From NCBI GenBank assembly GCA_916700875.1, contig CAKAKS010000066.1, positions 32,280,490 through 32,344,489 of the forward strand: a DNA stretch of 64,000 nucleotides. Direction: 5' to 3'. This document shows positions 48,401 through 58,517 of the stretch, piece by piece. The position numbers and the translations under genes are program-made. Position 1 is the stretch's first letter, and every line of letters begins with the position of its first letter. A model generated the notes under the pieces. It saw only the letters and a program-made list of their open reading frames with translations. It did no database searches and had not been told where the DNA came from. The DNA is from Sebastes aleutianus. Taxonomy: Eukaryota > Chordata > Actinopteri > Perciformes > Sebastidae.

Positions 48401-51400
48401 ACTGATTTATATCTAATGATTCATCAGCAATTATAGTTATGTTGTCCCTATTTGTTAGAGCTTGTTTTAGTGTCTCCATAGGTTACATCTTTGTATTTTG
48501 GTTGCCTCAGCAGCAGGGGGATTTTAAACCTCTTTACCAAATGTGATTGTTGTAGAAGAAAGGAAGAAAGGAAGGAAATTAACAAAAACTTAATGTTTAA
48601 AAGCCCCTGGAGTCTTGACTCATGTAGGGCGCTCTCACAAGTCATAGTCTGTTTGACTAATCTGAATCATAGGGAAATTGATACTTTTGCTTCGTTTTCT
48701 ATTCAGTCTGGTTAGGTTTCACAGTGCACAAACTAAGCAGACCAAATTAAAAAAAAGTAATTTGCTGAGGGGCGTGTACAAATAGACAAATTTATCTTTC
48801 TTGTCTCGAGAGCTGCCACTTCTAATCACAAACTTTCATCCTTCATCACTAGGTTTCTGGACTTTATTTAGCATATTCTGAATGTTCTCTTAGGCCCAGA
48901 TGTCAAGCAAACATCGAACTTCTGCAGAAGTCAGTCCTCTCCCACTCATGTTAACCTGTTGTTTACCTGCACAGGCAGCCTGTGTTTTGGTTCGCTTGGA
49001 AACGGTCCGAGCCCGGTTGATTTGGTCCACACCAGAATACGATTACTGCGTTCACAACCGTCCAAACTAACTGCACCACGGGTTGAACCAGAGTTCTATT
49101 AAAACAGACTAAATGTTGGCTTGTGAAAGCGCCCCTAGAGGCCATGTTGGTGACCTAACTGGACCACGGTGGTGTGACCAAACTGCTTGAGACACATATC
49201 TAGAAATAGAGCTTTCAGCCTATATAGACTCAAAATGGTTGCATTGTCAATAATGAAGTTTACAGGATGAAATGACAGAATTGCCTGTAATTGTTCAAAA
49301 TACATTTTAACACATTATGTACACAGATGGAATACACTATTGTGCTCCATAAATACAGTTGTGAAAAAAAATGGCATGACTATTAACAAGTTGAGGCCCA
49401 ACTAGTTGCCATTCTAGAGGCGAGCCAGCGTCATCGCTCTCCTGCCTCTTCAAGCGGCTTCCATCCATCCGTCTTTCCAGCTGTTCTGTGGTGATGAATC
49501 TCCTCCCAGAGCCCCAGCCCCACTCCAGCAGAGAGCCCTCTTGTAGAAAGGCCTGTGGAGGATATAATGAATTAGGTGTCTACCCAGGGTTCCCCGACCT
49601 CTGACCCATGACATCATCAATCAAGGAGGTCCTACACTTAAGTGAAACGGTGGGCCCCAAGCCTGGAACGCTTAGCCCGGGCCCTGCCGGCAAGCAGGGG
49701 CCACTGATTTTCACTTGTTTTTATTTGTTTTCATAATACCTTAGTGTTCGTCCTCGCTGATGTGTTTGGAAGGAATACACGACTCTGTCTATAATTTGTT
49801 TAAAGCTGGAAGAAGAGAAATATCGAGCGTTAAGTGAGAAGAAGGCTTGAAGATGGATGAAAAAAAATGGCAGACATGGCCCCCTCGCACATATGGAAAA
49901 CATTTCTTTCCCTCCTCGCTTCTGCAGGGCGCAGTGCTTTTGCTGAAGGCCTGATGGTATTTTAGAGCAAAGGCACGAGTCAGGACATAGTGTATAAATA
50001 TATATATGCTGTGTATTCATAGGTCTTCTGTCGTTCCACAGGCCAGTGTGAAGTCTTTTAAACGTGGAAAAGTTTAAATTGTTGTTTGGATAACACTCAT
50101 TGTGGATATGAAGGGGTGTGTTCTAGGTAGGACCGTCTGCGTTTATGTACACAGAAGAATTGTGGGATTTCGGGAAAACGGGACGGAGGTTAGATCTCAC
50201 CAGTCCCTCCCTCCTTCTCTTTATCCTCTCCTCCGTCTCCCCTTCTCTCTCTCCTTCTGTCCTTCCTTTCTTCCCCACGGCGATGCAAAGATATATGAAG
50301 CCCCCAGTTTTTATCAGTTCACCTTTATGTTCTCGTTCACACAAGTGATTTACAATCTGTGACTCCCCACAGTGGGAAGACACCGATTCATGATTCTTTT
50401 TATAATTTTTACACTGCTTATTTTTCCTCTTTGTATAAGCATATAACTACTGTACATTTTGTGCTTGGTGCACGTTGCTCTGTACGTATTTACCAGAGGT
50501 AGTATGGTTTAAGGTTTTGCGTCTGATGCCTGTTTGTGCACCTGGTTTCATTTCATTTCATGTGATGTGATGTGAAAGATTTACTCTGATGGTTTCACCA
50601 GTCATAAACATTGCGGCTGCATCTGTAACGTCCTGGGGTGAAATGGGGATGAAGCAAGACTACAGTATAGTGTGTTTTTTGTACATGAGTTTGTTTTAGT
50701 ATGTGAGCATGCATAAGGGTGTGTAGAGTTAAAACAAATTGTTGATTAATCGATTAGACGATCAACAGAAAGTGAATGCATATTTATTAATCGTTTAAGT
50801 AATTTATCAAGCTAAAATGTCAAATGTTTCACAATCATGCTCAGGTTCCAGCTTTTCCAATGCTTTTCTCTGTTGTCTATGATTGTAATTTGATTTCGGG
50901 GACACAAGAAGCAATCTGGGAAATTGTTATAATTAAAAAATATTAAAAAAAAAAGTTTAATTAAAATAAAAAATTAAAATTATAGATAAAAAATAATTTC
51001 TATATTTATTGATAATTAGAATAATTGCTAGTTGTGCTGGGCCTCCGCAACATGTATTTTATTTCTTTCGGGTTTTTTTTTTTTTTGTTGATATAAACAA
51101 TCAAAATAATCCCTGTGTTCAAATTCTAATATAATAAAATAATAATAAAACAATCCATTAAAAATGAAAAAAAGCTCTGTAAATGTAAGAATATAGCAAA
51201 TTTAAGCATTATAGTGTAAAAGTTACTATATCATTATATGGTTATGTTTAACAAAAAAAAGTAAAACATAGTCAAAAATATAGATGAAAAACTATAGGTA
51301 CAGATAAAATTTACCAAAACATTGCACATATACATTATTATTATTATTATTATTATATATTATTATTATTTATATAAAATATAAAAAAAACAACTAAATA

Positions 51401-54400
51401 TCAATCAAAAACTACACTTAACGGTGTCTAATACATTTGGGTTTTAAATGAGTTCAATAAGTCAAGTTTTGAGATGAACAGTAGGTTCTGCAGTCCGTTG
51501 CTTCACTACTTGTCTGAGTGCCGGCAGCGAAGCCTGAGGCTCAGTAATATAGATGAGGAGCAAAGTGAGGAGTGGTGTAATGGAGTGTTGGAAAGAGAGA
51601 GCAGCAGGCTGACGAATGGAGCCCACAGCGTCTTTCCGAGTGTCAGCGGGAGCTTCCAGAATGATAACCTCTGCTCCGCTCAGCTTCCAGCACCACGCGG
51701 CGGTTTCTGTGGTTTTTTTTTACTACACCGCTCTCATCTCACATCTTACCTCACTACTCTTTGTGTTCTCTCTTCCCATCTCGCTGTCCCTCCTCCTTTT
51801 CTCTTATCATCCTCCCTCACTTCCAGCCAGACTCGGGTCCCGGACCTCTCCTGCTGGCCGGATACGAGGACGGTTCCCTGTTGCTGTGGGACGTAACCCA
51901 GAGGTCCGAGCTGAGCCGAGCCAAAGCCCACCCAGAGCCCGTCATGTGTTTGACCTTTGACACCAAGCGTCTGAGGGGCATATCTGGCTCCTCTGAGAAG
52001 GAACTCTCCTCCTGGATGCTGGACAGACAGAACAACCTGCAGGTCAGCAGAGAACAGGCTTAGAGAGGATATTGTGTTGTCTAGTCCAGTGGTTCCCAAA
52101 CCCCCACAGCCCTGTCAGATGAACTAATGTACCCGTTCATCCATTCATCCACACACCCATCATGATTTCACCTCGTATTTAAAACTATTAATTATGACAG
52201 CTACCAATACACAGTAAAATGTGGACGAGCATTCTTAGGGAAGGCCAGTATTCAGTAGATATTGTTACAATACATTTTGTATACAATTGAAATATCAATG
52301 TTTAGGTCGGCTTTTTCAATTTTGTATTCGTACTACTACCGTGGAGTGGCCAAAGCTCGACATTAAACCATTTCTGCATTACTTTTAGCTAACTATTTCG
52401 ATCATTTATCCATTTTTTAAGCAAACTTTTTAACTGTTTATCCATCACTTTTAGCTAACTACTTCAGCCATTTAAACATTACTTTTAGTTTGGTATTGTA
52501 ACCATTTAAACATTACTTTTAACTAACTATTTGAACCATTTATGCATTACTTTTAGATAACTATTGTAACCATTCATCCATTACATTTAGCTAACTGTTT
52601 AGACTTCTCTGCTTGCTTGCTAATTCTTGCCGTTCGCAACATGACTTCAGGTTTTACAGCTGACTAAATGTGTCGATATATTTTTTTTAATCAAATCATA
52701 ATACCTATTTGAATTAGTTGTTGTTGATGTGGTTATTCTGCAATCTTTCCAAGTACACCTTGACAACTGCAGAAGCACCTTCTGGGGTACAAGTGACCCT
52801 GGTTGGGTAACCACTGTAATGTCCCCCTACCTGCTAACTAATTGTTGCACAAAAGAGTCAGCTAAATGCCATGAAATATTATAAAAAAGGTAATGGTGGA
52901 GATGGGAGGAGAGGAGAGTTGCCTTTCTTTAGGCTCTCTTGGAAAACATCAGGGGCCAAAGAGGAAGAGGCTCAGTAGGGCTCCGGGGGCCATAAATCAG
53001 CTGCTGGTTACACAGCGTTGGCAGGGCCAGGGGCCAAGGGCCGGGCTGAGGCTGTCACTCCAGACTCAAACCACCCACACATACACACTGACACATAGTC
53101 ACACTTTAGGCCTGGATAATATATATAGTTTTGGATAAAAAAAAACACATCCCAAAATTAGGAAAATTGATGTCGTTAACAAAAACAACTACAACATTCC
53201 TCTTGATCGGAATGCTATTAAGATGCACACTTAGCTTGAAATCACCGATTCTCACACACATACAGTAAATAAACCAAAGCCCATGGCAGAGCATCTTCTG
53301 CCACACCAAAAGAGACACATCGGCTTTGTACCATAATTCATTTTACATAACAGCCAGCGCTTCAGAGACTTAACGCCTCATTTGAAGCTGTATTTTCTCT
53401 TGATTTCATGAGCAAAAGGGAATGCTCCCATTTTGCAGCCAACCCCCATGAATCAGAGCAGAAGGGAACATGAGGCTGACATAGTACACTCCTGCACAGT
53501 CAAGGGGTATTATTCTTTCCAAGGCTTTTTACAAATGAATGCTTGAATTAGAAATATTTGCAAAGCCCCAATTTTTTCATCCCGAAAATGTGTCTAGAAA
53601 AACATTTGATTCAATATACCAAAAACAGGAGGAGAGTGGTTATTTGGTTTATTTTGCTCAAGCAACAAAATATTGATTCAGCATGTAATCCAGGATGAGG
53701 ACGACAGGAAAAAAGCACAAGGAGAGGGAAAAGATCCAACGGGGGCTTTTAAATTATCCTGAAGTGCAGCTCAGTGTGACGTCCAGACAGCTATCCTCAG
53801 TTCTTCCCACAAAAGTATTTTTGTGTGGCAGCAGTAAGGGGGAGCGGGAGGACCTGCCGGGTGGCGGACCCGGGCCCCGGGTCCTGACGGACGACCCGTG
53901 AGAGGTAATAAAAATATCAAAACCTCGGAGGCCCCTTAACCAAACAAAAAACACATCTGCAGTAAAGGGAACAGTAGTTCACAGTGGGAGGCTGCAATAA
54001 AGGCTGAGGAGGCTATAAGTGCCACAGCATCCCACTTCCCCGCAAATTACCCTTGCGATACCATTGAATATAGAGGAACTGGCTGGCAAGGAAGATAGAT
54101 GCTTTTTGTGAAATGGAGGGGGAAACTGGATGTGACACAACACAGTGCAGTTATGATTTAGTGAGGCTGAAGGGCTGTGAAGTGAGCTTATCAAGCCCAG
54201 ATAAAGACAGATAGCCTCAGGAATGGAGGTTAATGTATTACACATGGCTCCCAGAGGCCTTTATCTTCTGTTTGACCTGGCTATAGCCTGATATATTTAC
54301 ATAGTAATGAGGCATCATCTTCAGCATTTTTGTTTTTTTCTCCTTTCCTTCCAGCGTACATTTTTGGGAATGTGTCAGGGTGAGATTATGAGGGCGTGGG

Positions 54401-57400
54401 TGTTGGGGTTTACAAGCTGTTAAGCCAGATGGACATATATTTAGGCGGCCACTCAAATGTACTGACAAGTGCGGTGACGTGTTCCTCCAGTAGGAAGAAG
54501 AGGACAGAGGTCGCGGACAGGAGAAGGAGAAAGCAGGTATAGACAGAGGAAGATTAGCAGTGTAAATCAAGCGTGGCTGACAGCAAGCTATTTCTGAGAC
54601 TGATGACAGTTCTCTGCAGGTGGAACTCCTGCCGCTCATCTTCACTACCCACATCCCCCCAGAAATCACTTACATGTCTTCTGTGAATTCGTGCAGCTGT
54701 CAGCCAATCCTGCTATGACACCTGAATTATTCATAGGTCATATCAGGCCCAACCTCTATTGGACTGATGTATGTATGTGCTGCTGTCATAGAAATTATGG
54801 CTCTCTTTTTTGAGAACCCCCCCTCCTCCTCCTCCTCTTCTGTCTTTTCTGAATGGGACCGCTCGCCTGTTTGACACATCCATCTCCCGTCAGCCAGCGC
54901 CAAGCTCCGACAGGCAAGGTGACAAAAGGCTGTAATCTCCCCCGCTGCCAAGTGTGATTCAGGGACAGGGTGTGTCAGAAATACCTGCGAAAAAAAAAAG
55001 CCTCCCAGCTGCTAGGCTCGAGTGAGTGAGCGATGATGGGACGTTTCAGTAGATGAGCGTGAACGCCAAGATCCGTGCCAAGACCGCGGAGGAGAAGGCC
55101 GGGGGAGAGAAGTGGAGCAAGGCTTGAGTGAGATCTGCCAAGTGGACGCTCCTTTTGAACGTCTCCTCTGTCGGTGAGATGCTACAAAAGAGGATCCCGA
55201 AGTGTGAGTTTGTGTTGGATCTGTCGTAGGCCCACAAAAACTCTAGTGGGCCCAGCTGCTGAGCAGAGCTGGTAGCCTTCTGACAGCTGAGAAAGCTGGC
55301 GTTGAGACAGTGTGTGTGTGTGTGTGTGTGTGTGCATGCTGTAACACAGGCCAGGAAGGAGTGTTCAAACAAAAAAAATGATGAAGCCCAAAGACGGATT
55401 GTGTCTCTGATGAGATAGTAAGGAAGCAAGGGGAAGAAAAATGGGGTGTCAAATAAAATGAGCCAAGACTCCCCGGTTAGAGCCAATGGATTTCATTACA
55501 GATTTAGGCCTGGTTAATGGCAGTGCTTAAGTCAGCAGCGTTTTCTTGGTGTTCTTTCAGCAGTGGTGTGGCCCGAAAGCAAGAACAACAATGCTGCTGC
55601 CGGAGAACATGGAATTACAATGACAGCACACTATTTTCTTTTTAAGAACAAAGAAGAGTTAAAGCAGCAGTAGGCCGATTAGAGCAAAAAAAGTTTGTAT
55701 AAAACGGTCAATATATCCTGACAGTAGTGCATGAGACGGGTAATCTGAAAAAAAAAATCATGTGCCTCTGTGTCCTCCGGTGCTCCTAATGGTATCTGCA
55801 AGATTTCACAGACAAGAGGGAAACAACCAATCAGAGCCGAGCTGGAGCCTTGCCGTCTCTGAGCAGCTGTCAATCACTCGTGAACTCCGATCAAATGGTC
55901 AAACTAGGTCAAATATGAATCGATTCTGTTTCTAAGTTTGATCGGAGTTTGCGAGTGATTGACAGCTGCCTCCGTTGATTGAACAGCCAATAGGAACGCT
56001 CTCTCTCTGAAATGACCTGTGATTGGCCAAATTCTGCCATCAAGGGCTACATTTTCTAAAGCCTGAAAACAGAGCCACGAGTAGAAGTCTAGTTTTCTCT
56101 CAGAACACTTAAATTATAATATGCTGAAAGGTTATTATGGATTTTTTGCCCAATGATGCCAAATACATTCTGCCTCTTGCAGCTTTAATCTGCTGATTGT
56201 TTCTCATTTAATTGATTAGTCATTTATTCTATAAAATCAGTGTATTTTCTGAGAGCCCGAGGTGAACACTTTAAATAGCTTTTTTTTGTCTCACCAACAG
56301 TCCAGAATAGGAAATACGATCCTTTGCTTTCTTGCCGAGAGTTTGTTGTTGTCGTTATCACTCTCATGTCTGAACGGTAAATATGAAGCAGCCAGTTAGC
56401 TTAGTTTAGCACAAAGACTGGGGAAACCGGTAGCCTGGCTGTGTCCAAAATATCAAACTATTCCTTTAGAAAATGACTTGAAGGTCCAGTGTGTAAGATT
56501 TAGGGGGAGCTATTGGCAGAAATAGAATATAATATTAATAAGTATGTTTTGCTGCACCTTTAAATGATTAATTGGTTATTAAAATGGTTGTTTTCTATCA
56601 ATCAGCTAATTAATCGTTCCTTTTTTCTACTCTGTCATTATGCTATATCTAAAAAAACAACTGTATTTTCTGTGCTGCAGTGTTAATCAAAACATGGGTA
56701 AATGCTATATATGACCAAAACTAATATTACTGTCAGGCAGCAACTAAAATGTATTAGGGCTGCACCTATCAATAATTTTAGTATTCTACCGATTATTCCA
56801 TCGATAAATCAAGTCGCATAAATAAATATTTTTCTTCATTAAGGAGCAATAGTAAATATACAAAAGAGAAAATAAGACGGGTCTCTTAAAGGGGAACGAC
56901 GGCCATTTTCAAAAAATATACATGTTATTCATATGGTCTAAGACAATATATGAAAATATATTAGTGAACATGAACAACTCTCTCCCAAATCCAAAAACTA
57001 GAGTCCAAAAACTCAAACTTGTGATGTCATAGGGTATAAAGTGTGGAGCTGCTCCACAGACAATGAATTGGGAGAGATGTTCTAGATGATTAAACGAAGT
57101 CTTGATGCAAAGAATTTGCTATATAAATATCAGAAATAGTAAATTACAATTTTCTAAAAAATTGCCTTCAAATTAATTTATTTTTTGTCCAGCTGACAGT
57201 CCGAAATATATTCCATTTACAATTCTATCAAGCAGAATGATGCAGCATAATGAGCATGTTTGTAATTTTTATTTGATAAATTACGTTCAAAATTGTTGGC
57301 GATTAATTTTCTGTTAATCAACTCATCGTTTCAGCGCTATTATTGCCTCATGAAATCACAGAGTAAACACTGATCACTGGCAGCTTATAGCTGCACATGA

Positions 57401-58479
57401 GCACCATTCATTTTATATTATAGCCAAGGACGACCTTTTCTTCCTCACTGGTCACTTTTCTTTCTACTTTCTCAGACTGTAGAAAAAGTCCAAACAGTTT
57501 GCCAGCCAGCCCTGCTGAATGACCATTACTACATCATTAACCATTTACCGCTTACAACTGACCCTTTAATGAAACAAATGCCTTTTCCTGACACAAACTA
57601 TGGGAAGCAAAACAAACAAAAACAGACACTTAAACCCATCATTATCAGGCCTCTAATGCAAACCAGATGGAGAGAGGTAGGGGCATACCAACTCCTTGAG
57701 GTAATAACAAAGCTCCAAACAATCTTTCACCCCCCCGGGTTGCTTTGTGTCAGTGTATCTGGCTTGTTTGGTCTAACCGGCCACACTCTCTTTCACACTA
57801 GTGGTGCCAGCGACGATGGTTTGCTAAACAAAACAAAAAAATCCCATCACTGCCTGTTCTGAACTTAGCTTTCTCACTCTGTTTTGATCAATGGCATTCC
57901 TCCCTGCTCTCTCTCTCTCTCTCTCTCTCTCCCTTGCATTCCACTTTATCCACTTGGGCTATGAGTACCTGGCTTATATCTTCCACATGCAGCTTGTGGA
58001 TGGTTCCTGCCCGGAACAGGAGCATGCAGATAAATTCTCCACCGTCTCCTCCCATCCAAGGCCATTAGTCTCCTTAGACACAGCTTATGAAGTCAATTAT
58101 ACGCTGTCCAGTTTGATTTCAGCTCCCATATCCAGATGTTTGTGTCCCATCCGCTGGTCCGGCAGAGATCCCTAGCCCGCAGGAAGAGCACGTTCGCTCC
58201 CCAGGAATGCCCATCACAGCAGGCCCTTCAGATAGCGATCTTAGCCGCCATTTATTATAATATGTCAGATTGTTGCCCCTTTTAGAGAGATTGATACAGT
58301 CCTTGGACACCGTAGATCACAGGGAGAGGGAGCTGTGGCTAATCTTTAGCAGGCAGACGTTACAACAATGTATTTATCGGGTCTCTTCTCCCGCTGACCA
58401 GACCTTTCAGTGTGAATGTAATTCATCAGAGGCGCTTAAAGCAACAAGGCCTCGGCAAACAAGCATTTCAGCGAGAGGG

Positions 58480-58517
<38 letters not shown>

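Larger units (their letters stand above)
47491..51826. other. gnb1l intron 4, remaining part
   Basis: Dispersed repeat parts occur at 48067-48335, 48983-49137 and 50735-50910 and low-complexity AT at 50930-51420. 49390-49720 and 50100-50400 are repeat-poor. No exon is supported. Confidence 0.35.
52819..55658. other. gnb1l intron 5, repeat-poor block
   Basis: Mostly unique, balanced sequence with the second GATA-rich element at 54162-54270 and a TG repeat at 55311. No exon is supported. Confidence 0.35.

Noticed and set aside
55046..55486. Minus-strand frame of 146 codons
   Set aside because: It crosses a TG microsatellite and shows no domain; most likely chance.
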